Shown here piece after piece: positions 35,838 to 46,494 of a stretch of 64,000 nucleotides of DNA (positions are counted from its first letter, which is position 1; every line of letters starts with the position of its first letter). Source of the DNA: Desulfosarcina widdelii (GTDB taxonomy: Bacteria > Desulfobacterota > Desulfobacteria > Desulfobacterales > Desulfosarcinaceae). A model generated the notes under the pieces. It worked only from the letters and a program-made list of their open reading frames with translations, searched no databases and was not told the DNA's origin. The translations under genes and the position numbers were made by a program. The DNA lies in contig NZ_AP021875.1 of NCBI RefSeq assembly GCF_009688965.1, positions 5,208,001 to 5,272,000 on the forward strand, read 5' to 3'.

Positions 35838-38686
35838 GCTACGCCGTAGGCTCCCTTGTGCAAGTCAGAGGCCGGGAATGGGTGGTTCTCCCGGAATCAA
35901 AGGATGACCTCCTGGTTCTTCGCCCGCTTGGAGGATTGGACGAAGAGGTCACCGGCATTCTTCCCTCCTTGGAGGAAATCCAGCCGGCTCATTTTGATCT
36001 CCCCAATCCCGAAGATGTGGGCGATCATCGTTCCTGCCGCATCTTGAGAGACGCTGTTCGGCTATCCACCCGTGCCAGTGCGGGACCATTCCGCTCATTT
36101 GGTCGTATCGCGTTTTCCCCCCGTCCCTACCAGTTAGTTCCTTTGTTGATGGCATTGAAGCTGGACCCGATCCGGATGCTCATCGCCGATGACGTTGGCG
36201 TGGGCAAGACCATCGAGGCCTTAATGGTGGCCAGGGAACTTCTTGATCGCGGGGAAATCCAACGCACGGCTATCCTATGCCCTCCGCATTTAGCCGAACA
36301 GTGGCAGGGAGAATTGGCATCCAAGTTCCAGATTGAAGCCGAACTGGTTTTGTCTAGCACGGTACGACAACTGGAACGTCGGTGCCGTGTTGGCCAATCC
36401 CTCTTTGATCTTTACCCTCATGTGGTCGTTTCCATGGATTTTGTTAAAAGCGACCGCCGTCGGGATGAGTTCGTCAACAAGTGCCCGGAAATGGTGATCG
36501 TGGATGAGGCCCACACTTGCGCCTACGGATACGAAGGCCATGGGGGTCGCCACCAGCGCCATCAAATGGTGAAAAGCCTGTGTGCCAACCTATCACGCCA
36601 TATGATTTTCGTTACTGCCACCCCGCACAGTGGAAAGGAAGAACCTTTCCGAGCACTGTTAGGCTTTCTGGATCCAGGATACGCACATTTCCCTTCAGAT
36701 TTGACCGGACCCGCCAATGAATCTCATCGAAGAAAACTGGCACGTCATTTTGTCCAACGAAGAAGGGCAGACATTCGCCACTTCATGCAGACGGAGACCC
36801 CTTTCCCGAAACGCCTGGAAAGGGAGGATACGTACAAACTCTCCGAAAATTACCGCAAGCTTATCGAAAAAGTGCTCAAGTACACCCAGGAAATCGTCCG
36901 AGAGGCTGCGGGAGGCAAATTTCAACAAAGGGTGCGATGGTGGGGTGCGCTGGCGCTATTACGTTCTGTAGCGTCCAGCCCTGCGGCGGCAATTTCAACC
37001 CTCCGGAAAAGAACGGCCACACAAGACGCCGCAACGCTGGAGGAAGTAGACGAAATAGGAAGAAAGACGGTTCTGGATTTGGGAGTGGAAGATCAGACCG
37101 AGGGCGTGGACCTTGTACCCGGTTCCGATACATCTAATGACTCAGAAGAAAGCCAATCCGAAGAAAAGGCGAATCACAAACGTCTCCTTGCCATGGCGCG
37201 GGATGCGGAAAAGCTCATGGGCAAGTCGGATGTAAAACTATTACAGGTTACAAAAGTCGTGAAGGGTCTGCTGGATGAAGGCTTTTCCCCCATTGTTTTT
37301 TGTCGGTTTATCCCCACCGCCGACTACGTTGCTGAGGCATTACAATCAACTATTGGCAAGGATGTGAAAATCATTTCAGTCACCGGACTCATGCCACCTG
37401 CGGATCGGGAAGAGCGTGTCTCTGCGCTTTCCACCCATCCAAAACGTGTCCTTGTGGCCACGGATTGCCTCAGTGAAGGCATCAACTTACAGGAATGGTT
37501 CGACGCGGTCATCCACTACGATCTTTCTTGGAGTCCCACACGTCACGAACAACGGGAGGGCCGGGTGGACCGATACGGTCAACCATCGGACGAGGTCCGC
37601 GTCATCACTTACTATGGTCTGGACAACCCCATTGATGGCATCGTCCTGGAAGCCCTGCTCCGCAAACACAAGAAAATCCGAAGTTCCCTTGGTATTTCTG
37701 TTCCTGTGCCCGTGGATTCGGACGCGGTCTTGGAGGCGATCTTCGAGGGCCTGTTAATGAGGGAAAAGCCGGGTCATAAACAAATGAGTCTTTTCGATGA
37801 ATTAACAGCTCCCATGGCCTCCAAAAAAGCAGAACTGGAAGACCAATGGGAAGACGCCGCCGAAAAGGAAAAACGATCCAGGACCATCTTTGCCCAAGAA
37901 ACGATCAAGGCGGAAGAGGTGGCCCTCGAATTGGCCATCGTGGAAAAAGCCATCGGTTCCGGCCAGAACCTTGAGGAGTTCGTCAAGGAATCCCTTCATT
38001 CTCTTGGAGCCGTGGTTTCCCAAAAAAGCAGACACGTTGAGTTTCATCTTTCAGAGACCCCACGGGCCTTACGGGACGCCATGGGGGTGATGGAAAAACT
38101 CAAAGCTCGGTTTGACCGGACCGGTTCCAATGGCGTCATTCAACTGACAAGGACGCATCCCATAGCCGAGGGCCTTGCCAATTTCGTCATGGATACGGCC
38201 CTGGACTCCAAGGTCACCGGTATCGCCAAAAGAGCCGGTGCCATCCGAACTCGTGCCGTTTCCCAAAGGACAGTGCTTTTCCTTGTGCGGTATCGTTACG
38301 ACATCATCACCACCAGGAGCCGCGCCACATCCAGTCAGCTTGTGGAAGAATGCACCCTCATGGCGTTCTCCGGCAGTGGAAATTCCATCAAATGGCTTAG
38401 CGAGGACGAATGCTCAGCCCTCTTGGGAATCCGGCCGGACGAAAACATTGTTCCTGAACAGGCATCCTTTTTTGTGCAAAGGGTCGTGGACGTTTTTGAT
38501 TCCTTTAGTCCCCATTTAGAAGAGGAAGGCCGGAAAAGGGCCGGGTTCCTCTTGGAAAGCCACAAACGAGTAAGAGACGCAGCCAAAATCAAAGGTCTGG
38601 CCTACAAAGTAGAACCCAAACTACCTCCGGATGTCCTGGGCATCTATGTGTACCTACCGCAAGCAGGCGCAGGAGGTGCCCAATGA
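35834..38686 (+). CDS. SNF2/RapA-type helicase (DrmD-like)
   Basis: The 950-residue product starts at the ATGA overlap with the upstream helicase. An earlier in-frame start at 35786 would lie inside that gene and is not needed. Helicase motifs are DDVGVGKTIEALMVARELL (about 118), VIVDEAHTCA (about 223), FVTATPHSGKEEPFRALLGF, EGINLQEWFDAVIHYDLSWS and REGRVDRYGQP (about 574). A long C-terminal region (650-950) is helical and ends QAGAGGAQ. SNF2 proteins of this type translocate on double-stranded DNA without unwinding it; DrmD of class 1 DISARM has the same outline. It ends in an ATGA overlap with the methyltransferase, so the three proteins should be made together. Confidence 0.88.
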   Translation: MSYAVGSLVQVRGREWVVLPESKDDLLVLRPLGGLDEEVTGILPSLEEIQPAHFDLPNPEDVGDHRSCRILRDAVRLSTRASAGPFRSFGRIAFSPRPYQLVPLLMALKLDPIRMLIADDVGVGKTIEALMVARELLDRGEIQRTAILCPPHLAEQWQGELASKFQIEAELVLSSTVRQLERRCRVGQSLFDLYPHVVVSMDFVKSDRRRDEFVNKCPEMVIVDEAHTCAYGYEGHGGRHQRHQMVKSLCANLSRHMIFVTATPHSGKEEPFRALLGFLDPGYAHFPSDLTGPANESHRRKLARHFVQRRRADIRHFMQTETPFPKRLEREDTYKLSENYRKLIEKVLKYTQEIVREAAGGKFQQRVRWWGALALLRSVASSPAAAISTLRKRTATQDAATLEEVDEIGRKTVLDLGVEDQTEGVDLVPGSDTSNDSEESQSEEKANHKRLLAMARDAEKLMGKSDVKLLQVTKVVKGLLDEGFSPIVFCRFIPTADYVAEALQSTIGKDVKIISVTGLMPPADREERVSALSTHPKRVLVATDCLSEGINLQEWFDAVIHYDLSWSPTRHEQREGRVDRYGQPSDEVRVITYYGLDNPIDGIVLEALLRKHKKIRSSLGISVPVPVDSDAVLEAIFEGLLMREKPGHKQMSLFDELTAPMASKKAELEDQWEDAAEKEKRSRTIFAQETIKAEEVALELAIVEKAIGSGQNLEEFVKESLHSLGAVVSQKSRHVEFHLSETPRALRDAMGVMEKLKARFDRTGSNGVIQLTRTHPIAEGLANFVMDTALDSKVTGIAKRAGAIRTRAVSQRTVLFLVRYRYDIITTRSRATSSQLVEECTLMAFSGSGNSIKWLSEDECSALLGIRPDENIVPEQASFFVQRVVDVFDSFSPHLEEEGRKRAGFLLESHKRVRDAAKIKGLAYKVEPKLPPDVLGIYVYLPQAGAGGAQ

Positions 38687-41600
38687 AGAAGCATGGGGCA
38701 TTTTCCACGGTCACTACGGAAGGCGGTTTGTTGCCGTCAGGTCTTTTAAAAGCGGTCACATCCGGCCAGGGAGATCTTGCTGGAACAAAGCCCACCGATT
38801 ACCATCTGGGGGACGGGGAACGCATCAACGAAGCCGTCAGCCGTTCCTACAGCCGCCTTGCCAATGCCTGGAAAGGGTTCCAAAAGGGATTGGGAGCGTT
38901 GCCTGAAAGTGACCCTGCCACCACACAAACTCGCGAACGCTGGCTTTTGATCCTGTTTCAGGAATTGGGTTACGGACGCCTGATGACTTCTTCCGCCTCC
39001 GAGATAGAAGGCAAATCCTATCCCCTTTCTCATTTCTGGCACAAAAGCCCCATCCACCTGGTTGGGGCGCGGGTGAACATGGACCGGCGCACCGCGAAAG
39101 TTGCCGGAGCCGCCCGCACAAGCCCCCATAGCCTTGTTCAGGAGTTTTTAAACCGAAGCGAGGAACACCTTTGGGGTTTTGTTTCAAATGGATTTACCCT
39201 GCGCATACTTCGCGACAACGCTTCCATGACACGGCAATCCTACGTAGAGTTCGATCTTGCCGCCATGATGGAAGGCGAGGTTTATGCCGATTTCGCCCTA
39301 TTGTGGATGCTTTGCCACCAAAGCCGGGTGGAGGCGGTAAATGTCCACGAATGTTGGCTGGAGCAATGGGCCAAACAGGCGCAGGATCAGGGTTCCCGCG
39401 TTCTAGAAAAACTGCGGGAGGGCGTGGAAAGCGCCATTTCCTGTTTGGGTTCGGGATTTTTGGCCCACCCGGCAAACGGGAAACTAAAAGATTCTTTGCG
39501 TTCCGGCCACCTCTCTACTCAGGACTATTACCGCCAGCTTCTTCGTTTGGTGTATCGGTTCTTGTTTCTCTTTGTTGCCGAGGACCGCAATCTCCTCCTT
39601 TCCCCCAAGGCGGAAAACGCGACACGGGAAATCTACGAACGGTTCTATTCCATGTCCCGCCTTCGCAACATGGCCGGGAAAAGAAAGGGCACTCGCCACG
39701 CAGACCTGTATGAGGGGGTGAAACAGGTCATGGGAAAATTGGCGGACGATGCCGGTTGCCCAGAATTGGGTTTGGCCTGTCTTGGTGGGTTCCTTTGGTC
39801 GGAAGAAAGTATCCCGGACCTTTTTCTGTCCCACATCATGAATCAGGATCTCTTGGACTCTGTCCGCGCTCTCGCGTTTTTTGTGGACGCCAACGTCCTG
39901 ATGCCCGTGGATTATAAAAACCTGGGTTCCGAGGAATTGGGCAGCATCTACGAATCCCTGTTGGAACTCCATGCTGAGGCCAACGCGGATTCTGCCACGT
40001 TTGTCCTGCAAACGGCCGGGGGCAACGAACGAAAGACCACGGGGTCATACTATACCCATCCCAGCCTGGTTCAATGCCTGTTGGATTCCGCACTGGAACC
40101 CGTTATCGCGGAGGCGATCAAGAGACCAAACCCAGAAGAGGCAATACTGTCCCTAAAAATCTGTGATCCGGCCTGTGGTAGCGGTCATTTTTTGGTTGCC
40201 GCCAGTCATCGCATTGCCAAAAAGCTGGCCATGATCCGCACCGAGGATGAGGAACCGGCTCCTGAACAGATTCAGACCGCGCTTCGGGATGTGATCGGCC
40301 GATGCATATACGGCGTGGACATTAACCCCATGGCCGTGGAGTTGTGTAAGGTCAGTTTGTGGATGGAAGCCTTGGAGCCGGGTAAACCCCTGTCCTTTCT
40401 GGATCACCGCATTTTATGCGGCAATAGTCTGCTGGGGGCGACACCGGCCCTTATCAAGGAAGGGATACCGGATGCGGCTTTCAAACCCATCGAGGGCGAT
40501 GACAAGGACTTCTGCAAGGCTTTCAAGAAAGAAAACAAAGACGAACGCACAGGCCAAAAAAGCCTGTTTGGTCCGGGAGGAAAAGCGTGGTACGGGCTGG
40601 GCGACTGCCATGTGGTCATGGCCCATGTGGACACCATCGAAGACAGTACACCCAAAGGTATTCATGAAAAAGAGGAACAATACAGACGGTGTGTGACATC
40701 GGAAGGTTTTCAACATGCAAAATTGGTGGCAGATGCCTGGTGTGCGGCCTTCGTATGGAAAAAGAAGGCACGCCCGAACTTGCCCGAACCAATCACTCAT
40801 GAGTTGTTCAAGGAATTGGAGAACAACCCTCAGGTTCTGCCGGAGCCCATGGCACGGGAAACCTATCGCCTTGCCGGGGAATACGCCTTTTTCCATTGGC
40901 ACTTGGCTTTCCCGGAAGTGTTCTCAATCCCCGAGATGGATGAAAAACCGGAAAACGATCAAACCGGGTGGTCCGGCGGGTTTGATTGTGTATTGGGAAA
41001 TCCGCCATGGGAAAGGATCAAGCTTCAGGAAAAAGAGTGGTTCGCCACCCGCGATCCTGATATTGCCAATGCATCCAACGCGGCAGCACGTCGGAAAAAA
41101 ATCAACAGACTTATAGAAAATGACCCTGACATGTACGCAGCCTTCACTGATGCCCGGAGAAGGGCGGAGGGGGAAAGCAAATTGGTCCGGGACACTGGAT
41201 TGTTTCCCCTTTGTGGGCGAGGGGATGTAAACACTTATTCAATTTTTTCTGAACTCAAGAGAGGTTTACTGAATCCTTTTGGCCGTGTGGGTTGTATCGT
41301 TCCATCGGGTATTGCTACCGACGACACGACCAAATTCTTTTTCCAAAGCCTGATGGATACCAGTTCACTCATGAGTCTTTACAGCTTTGAGAATGAAGAG
41401 TTTATTTTTCCATCCGTTCACCACGCGACTAAATTTTGTCTTCTTACGATGGGTTCCCCTGGATTGAGATTGCAACGCGCCATGGACTTTGTGTTTTTCG
41501 CTCGACAAGTCAAACAACTCGACGAAAAGGAACGCCACTTCACGCTTACTGCCAACGATATTGCCATTCTGAATCCCAACACGCGCACTTGCCCCATTTT

Positions 41601-43671
41601 TAAATACAAGCAAGATGCTGAGTTGACCAAGTATATTTATGGCCGTGTTCCCGTTTTGCTTAAAGAAATAACGAAAAAAGAACCCGAGGAGAATCCATGG
41701 GGCATTAAATTCGCAACAATGTTTCATATGGCCAATGATTCAGGACTGTTCCGGACAAAAGAGCAGTTGGAGTTGGAAGGCTATAACCTGATTGGGAACA
41801 TCTTTAGACAGGAAAAGCATATTTATTTACCCCTCTATGAGGGGAAGATGTTTTGGCATTTCGATCATCGTTTTGGAACCTATGAAGGTCAGACCCAGGC
41901 GCAGGCCAATCAAGGGAAACTGCCTGAGCTTAGCGCAGAACAGCACCTGAACCCGGAATTTTTTTCTATACCGCGATACTGGGTGGCAGAGGAACACGTT
42001 AAAGCGCGGGTACCAAAGCGCCCGGAATTGCTTGCCTCTGCTCTGGACCTGCCGGAGGAAGGGCGTGAGGAGGCCGTAAAAAAAGCGTTTTGCTACTGGG
42101 CTGCCGGATATTGGAAAAAGGCGGGAGATGAGGAACAGGCTAAGAAACTCCTTGAAGTTGCCATTCATCCGTCAATTTCAGATAGCCAAATCGATATACT
42201 CAATAAATGGCTTTTAGACATGAAGTGCGAGAGGATGCAGGAGCGCTTCCCGTTGACGCATGTCGACGTGGATCGTATGACTGATTCCTCGTACGACCTT
42301 TTCCCGCTTGCCGAGGAACTATTGGACAGATTCTCGCCCAAATGTTTTGTTGCTTTCCGGGATGTTACGAGTGCTGTGGTGCTGCGCACAGCAGTTTTCA
42401 GTATCGTGCCCTTTGTCGCCGTAGGCCATACTGCCCCATTGGTGTTTTTTGACAACATAAAAGTGAAAAATTTTTCAAATTTTCTCGCTTGTATGAACTC
42501 CCTGGTGTTGGACTATTGCGCACGGCAAAGCGTCGGAGGTAGTCATCTTACCTATTCCTATTTAAAACAGTTGCCTGTCCCTGTTCCTAATGTGTTCGAT
42601 GAGATTTGTCCTTGGGACACCAAGACCTCCATTGGGGATTGGTGTTTTCAGCGAGTAACCGAATTGACCTTCACAGCATGGGATTCCGAACCGTTTTCAA
42701 TGGATGGGGACTACTTTCAGCCCCCATTCTGTTGGGATAACGACCGAAGGTTCATAATCCGAGCTGAACTCGATGCTGCTTTATTCTATCTCTACCTCGG
42801 TGGTGAAGAGAGATGGAGCCAGGATGGGTCTAATAAACTACTGGTTACATTCCCAACCCCACGCCATGCAGTGGAGTATATTTTGAACACATTTCGCATT
42901 TTGAGAGAGCGAGACGAAAAAGCTCATGGATACTTTCGAACTAAGGACACCATCCTTGAGATCTATGATGAGATGGCCTTGGTTATGGTCGCTAATCAGG
43001 CCACTATTTCTGAGGGTCGGGAGCCCAACGCATTGTATCAAACACGCATAGATCCGCCTCCAGGTCCACTATTCGATCAAAATGGTGACTTCGTCCCTAT
43101 GGAGCAATGGGACCAGAACAGTTGGCCGCCCCACATTCATCGGCCAAGGGGTTGGCAGGATAAAACCAAACCGATTCCGGTTACAGTGCCATACAAGGAA
43201 GACCCGCAAGTTTTTCCATGGAAGGGCCGGGAACAATTTATCCAAGATTTGATTCCCCATCTGGTCAATGAGCAGCCTGGCTTACTCTTTGAAACCTATC
43301 GAACTATTGCTTTTCTGGCAACCTGGCCGGGAAAACTTCGTGACATTCTCTCGGAAGGTACGGCAATCAAATTTGGCGCATTGTCCCGACAAACCCTGAA
43401 TGCGTGCACCTTCCCTGATTCCCATCATTTTCGTCCCTGGCAAATCCGAAATAGTCTGGAAGAAAGGAAACGATATGTCACTATTGATCCGCAATCCGGA
43501 GCCGCCACCGTTCCTGATAATATAGAACTTCCAGAACTGCCGATAAATATAAAACCCCTGGTCCCATTTGTTCTCATTGCAGCCATAGAACTGGACAGAA
43601 TGAAACAAGATGCTACCGAAAAGGTAAAGTTGGATACTATCAAAGCCTTTGAATCATCCTTCGCGGCGTGA
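38683..43671 (+). CDS. Giant PglX/DrmMI-like adenine methyltransferase
   Basis: The 1662-residue product has an N-terminal region of about 470 residues of the restriction/target-recognition type, then an N6-adenine MTase. Motif I is KICDPACGSGHFLVAASHRI (about 490) and the catalytic motif IV is FDCVLGNPPWERIKL (about 770). The large remaining C-terminal part has the aromatic, RYWVAEEHVKARVPKRPE style of Eco57I-like and PglX target recognition. It should methylate host DNA to mark self for the helicase-nuclease arm, as in BREX and DISARM. ATGA overlap upstream and GTGA overlap downstream place it at the centre of the operon. No specificity subunit is seen. Whether it also restricts is unknown. 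Confidence 0.88.
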   Translation: MKKHGAFSTVTTEGGLLPSGLLKAVTSGQGDLAGTKPTDYHLGDGERINEAVSRSYSRLANAWKGFQKGLGALPESDPATTQTRERWLLILFQELGYGRLMTSSASEIEGKSYPLSHFWHKSPIHLVGARVNMDRRTAKVAGAARTSPHSLVQEFLNRSEEHLWGFVSNGFTLRILRDNASMTRQSYVEFDLAAMMEGEVYADFALLWMLCHQSRVEAVNVHECWLEQWAKQAQDQGSRVLEKLREGVESAISCLGSGFLAHPANGKLKDSLRSGHLSTQDYYRQLLRLVYRFLFLFVAEDRNLLLSPKAENATREIYERFYSMSRLRNMAGKRKGTRHADLYEGVKQVMGKLADDAGCPELGLACLGGFLWSEESIPDLFLSHIMNQDLLDSVRALAFFVDANVLMPVDYKNLGSEELGSIYESLLELHAEANADSATFVLQTAGGNERKTTGSYYTHPSLVQCLLDSALEPVIAEAIKRPNPEEAILSLKICDPACGSGHFLVAASHRIAKKLAMIRTEDEEPAPEQIQTALRDVIGRCIYGVDINPMAVELCKVSLWMEALEPGKPLSFLDHRILCGNSLLGATPALIKEGIPDAAFKPIEGDDKDFCKAFKKENKDERTGQKSLFGPGGKAWYGLGDCHVVMAHVDTIEDSTPKGIHEKEEQYRRCVTSEGFQHAKLVADAWCAAFVWKKKARPNLPEPITHELFKELENNPQVLPEPMARETYRLAGEYAFFHWHLAFPEVFSIPEMDEKPENDQTGWSGGFDCVLGNPPWERIKLQEKEWFATRDPDIANASNAAARRKKINRLIENDPDMYAAFTDARRRAEGESKLVRDTGLFPLCGRGDVNTYSIFSELKRGLLNPFGRVGCIVPSGIATDDTTKFFFQSLMDTSSLMSLYSFENEEFIFPSVHHATKFCLLTMGSPGLRLQRAMDFVFFARQVKQLDEKERHFTLTANDIAILNPNTRTCPIFKYKQDAELTKYIYGRVPVLLKEITKKEPEENPWGIKFATMFHMANDSGLFRTKEQLELEGYNLIGNIFRQEKHIYLPLYEGKMFWHFDHRFGTYEGQTQAQANQGKLPELSAEQHLNPEFFSIPRYWVAEEHVKARVPKRPELLASALDLPEEGREEAVKKAFCYWAAGYWKKAGDEEQAKKLLEVAIHPSISDSQIDILNKWLLDMKCERMQERFPLTHVDVDRMTDSSYDLFPLAEELLDRFSPKCFVAFRDVTSAVVLRTAVFSIVPFVAVGHTAPLVFFDNIKVKNFSNFLACMNSLVLDYCARQSVGGSHLTYSYLKQLPVPVPNVFDEICPWDTKTSIGDWCFQRVTELTFTAWDSEPFSMDGDYFQPPFCWDNDRRFIIRAELDAALFYLYLGGEERWSQDGSNKLLVTFPTPRHAVEYILNTFRILRERDEKAHGYFRTKDTILEIYDEMALVMVANQATISEGREPNALYQTRIDPPPGPLFDQNGDFVPMEQWDQNSWPPHIHRPRGWQDKTKPIPVTVPYKEDPQVFPWKGREQFIQDLIPHLVNEQPGLLFETYRTIAFLATWPGKLRDILSEGTAIKFGALSRQTLNACTFPDSHHFRPWQIRNSLEERKRYVTIDPQSGAATVPDNIELPELPINIKPLVPFVLIAAIELDRMKQDATEKVKLDTIKAFESSFAA

Positions 43672-45689
43672 CGACACAGGAGGGAGGAAAGTTGGAAATT
43701 CAAGCAGCACGCGAAAAACCACGCCTCTGGATTGAACGTCTAATAATTTTCGCCGATACAACAGATCCTGTTGTTCTTCGGGAAATCTCCTTTACCCAGG
43801 GCCTAAATGTAATTTGGGGGATAGCTCAACAGGTGATAGGTGACGAGGACATTCCGGGTATTCTCACCGGCCATTCCGTTGGAAAGACGCTTCTGTGCCG
43901 ACTTATCCGTTATTGCCTTGGTGAGCATGCTTTTGGCCGCAAAGATACCATGGAGGCTATCCGCCATGCCTTTCCAAGAGGGGCAGTTGGTGCAACCATC
44001 CATATTGATGATGTACCGTGGTCCGTGGTGCGCTCGATTGGCATATCTGAAGATTCATCCGCTTCTTCCGTTTTGGCTCTTGAGGAACTGATTGTCAAAC
44101 CGCAGACGGAATATCCCTATTCCGGTTTCAGAAAGGGTCTGGACAAAGCGTTCTTGACATCCCTTCCATCTCCCAAACCGCCGGAAGACAAGGAACCATA
44201 TCTTTGGGACCACATCCTCGCCTGGCTCACCCGGGATCAGGAAACCCGTTACCAGAACCTTTGGCAATGGCGTTCCGGGCGCAGTGACTCCCAAACACCA
44301 ACTTTTACGAGACGAAAACAAAATGCTTTGTTTTTGATCAGAATGGTATTGGGTATTGCGGACGAACGGGAAAGCAAACTCATCGAGGAAATCGAAAATC
44401 TGAAACTTGCTATTAAGGAGAAGGAATCGCGCCAAAAGGAATTGAGCCAGGAACCGGAAAACCGTATCCGATATGCTGAACATGCCCTGCTTGACCTGAT
44501 AGGACCGCCAGAAAAGTGGATGGATAATGGTGAAGGGCTATTTGGGTTTTCAACAAGAGTGGAATCTTTCAAGGTTTCCCGTACTAAAGAGTTGGAGAGG
44601 CTTAAACATAAACGTCACTTACTGGATAAATCCCTTACCGAAAACAAATCTGTTGTCCGGCAGATGGAACGTGAAATCAAGAAAATTGTCGCAGCCATCC
44701 AAGGCATTGAAGAGTCCCGAGAACAACCCGATGAAAAAGACGAAATGCGGCAAAAACTTGAATCCGCCTGGGAGATTGAGTGTACATACGGAAACATTGA
44801 GTTCAAGAAGTGCTCCCATTATCGTGCTTATTTGGGTGAATTGCGCGGAAAATGGATAGCGCTTGAAAAGGTACGCAGGGAAAAACGCGTTCAATTGACC
44901 ACCGATGAAGAGAACCAAGCAATCGAACAGATGGTGATAGATGAAACCCGGAATCGCGAAACTCTTGAACGTCGTCGATCGGAAATTCGGCGATTAGAAA
45001 TCCAGATTCAGAATGTGGAAAAGGAAATCGAACGGGCGACATTGAACTTGAAACTCGCCGAATATCACATTGCCCAAAGACGGGAGGCGCAGGATCTCAA
45101 GGACGGGAAAAGAGAGGACTCGGAACTGAAAGCCATAGCCGGTCAGTTGAAAAAAGACAGGCAGAATTTAAGGGCATTGGAAACTTCTCTCGGGAGCGCA
45201 CAAATTAAACAGTACCATCGGGTCATGGATCTGAAACAGCTTTACGACAAGGTCCTGAAATCCATTTTATCTGAAAACTACACCGGGGAAATTCTACTAC
45301 CTCCGAAAGATGATTTGGCATTTGTTATTCGGGAAACCGTTGGTAACATGACAGGAGAGGCGGTGGAGAGCCTCGCCCTCGTTCTTGCAGACGTGACGGC
45401 AATGCTTTGGGCCGTTGAAGGAAACGGCCACCATCCATGTTTCCTGTTGCACGACAGTCCCCGGGAAGCGGACCTCGACCGGCACATCTACAGCCGGTTC
45501 CTATGCCGCGTTCATGAGATTTCAAAGGGCTTAGGCGGGCGTCAGGCGCCCTTTCAGTACATTCTAACCACCACCACCGTTCCGCCACTGCCATTGCGGA
45601 AGGACGAAACCATCCGCTTAGAATTGGAGGCACACCCCGAGGACAGATTGCTTTTCAAACGGTTCTTGCGGAAACCGGAAATGTTTTAA
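43668..45689 (+). CDS. Coiled-coil ATPase of the helicase-methylase operon
   Basis: About 670 residues. The N-terminal half of a SMC/Rad50-like ATPase is seen: NVIWG strand, Walker A GHSVGKT (about 68), then a central coiled coil of about 300 residues rich in Glu, Lys and Arg. The C-terminal half contains a Walker B-like HPCFLLHDSPREADLDRHIY (about 588) and strand PFQYILTTTTVPPL. The start may be GTG 43668 (GTGA overlap) or TTG 43692, which has a strong AGGAGG seven bases before it. It resembles DUF2326-type and other defence ATPases. Fourth gene, it gives the operon a helicase-helicase-methylase-ATPase set; in Hma systems, as I remember them, helicase, methylase and ATPase are the components. 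Possible role: sensing DNA ends or structures. Confidence 0.8.
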   Translation: MTTQEGGKLEIQAAREKPRLWIERLIIFADTTDPVVLREISFTQGLNVIWGIAQQVIGDEDIPGILTGHSVGKTLLCRLIRYCLGEHAFGRKDTMEAIRHAFPRGAVGATIHIDDVPWSVVRSIGISEDSSASSVLALEELIVKPQTEYPYSGFRKGLDKAFLTSLPSPKPPEDKEPYLWDHILAWLTRDQETRYQNLWQWRSGRSDSQTPTFTRRKQNALFLIRMVLGIADERESKLIEEIENLKLAIKEKESRQKELSQEPENRIRYAEHALLDLIGPPEKWMDNGEGLFGFSTRVESFKVSRTKELERLKHKRHLLDKSLTENKSVVRQMEREIKKIVAAIQGIEESREQPDEKDEMRQKLESAWEIECTYGNIEFKKCSHYRAYLGELRGKWIALEKVRREKRVQLTTDEENQAIEQMVIDETRNRETLERRRSEIRRLEIQIQNVEKEIERATLNLKLAEYHIAQRREAQDLKDGKREDSELKAIAGQLKKDRQNLRALETSLGSAQIKQYHRVMDLKQLYDKVLKSILSENYTGEILLPPKDDLAFVIRETVGNMTGEAVESLALVLADVTAMLWAVEGNGHHPCFLLHDSPREADLDRHIYSRFLCRVHEISKGLGGRQAPFQYILTTTTVPPLPLRKDETIRLELEAHPEDRLLFKRFLRKPEMF

Positions 45690-45783
45690 TCATGACAAAG
45701 TATAATCGGGTTGGCCAATTAGAAGGGGTGCCCATTAAAGGGTTTGTCACCCCACGACACCACAACGCAGACCACTACATACA

Positions 45784-46494
45784 ATGCGTGGAAGGGCACC
45801 CGATGCCTCTCTTGGGCTTTATGAAACTGACTGCAAATGGCTGACCCAGGTCTATGAATCTGTAAAGCCACCGAGTGGTAACGGCAATCTGCTCTGGCAC
45901 GCTCTCGGGGCCAAAACAATAGAGTTGGTCCACGAAAATGTTCATCTTGAGGCTGTACGTGATGACCTGGATACCCTGGTGATGGATGCTGATGTGCTCG
46001 AAGGGTTACTTGGTGCGAAGGACCCTATCAGAAAGTCCAAGGAGGTTGAGATAAAGCTTATTGCCCGGTTGCGCAAGCACAAGGATAATCCGATATTCGT
46101 CACTCTGGGCGAACGGCTGGAAAAACTTAAGGAGAAGCATGAGCAGGGACTGTTGCACAGTCTCGACTTTCTAAAGGAGCCGCTGACCCTCGCCAAGGAG
46201 GTCGTCCATGCTTAGAAACAAGTGGACCCTGTTGATGCGCAAGCCAAAGCCAAGGCGGCTCTTTCGGAGCTGCTATCAGAGGTTAAGAATGGTAAGACTC
46301 CCATAGCTATTGAGCGAATCGTAAATGATATTGACAAGAATGTTCGGCTTGCCCGCTTCCCAGGCTGGCAAAACACCAGGGCCAGAGAACGTGAGGTCCA
46401 GAAAGCTTTGCGCAAGGTGGTCTATGTGAAATACAAGATTAAGAATCAGGATCTGTTCGACAAGGCATATGGGTACATTGTGCAGTACTATTAG
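45784..46494 (+). pseudogene. 3' remnant of a type I restriction hsdR gene
   Basis: The reading WLTQVYESVKPPSGNGNLLW, HALGAKTIELVHENVH, AVRDDLDTLVMDADVLEGLL and, after an in-frame TAG at 46213, NGKTPIAIERIVNDIDKNVR to AYGYIVQYY is the C-terminal domain of HsdR (DUF3387-like region). The two parts share one frame. The amber codon sits where Glu is expected (GAG to TAG). The helicase and nuclease domains are missing, and the junction with the ATPase gene is abrupt (95 bases). Dead remnant of a type I system, probably replaced or deleted when the present operon arrived. Confidence 0.8.

Noticed and set aside
45692..45844. 50-codon frame directly after the ATPase gene (MTKYNRVGQLEGVP...)
   Set aside because: No ribosome site, and it overlaps the hsdR remnant in another frame. 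It may be decayed material at the junction. It could be revisited if homologues always carry it.
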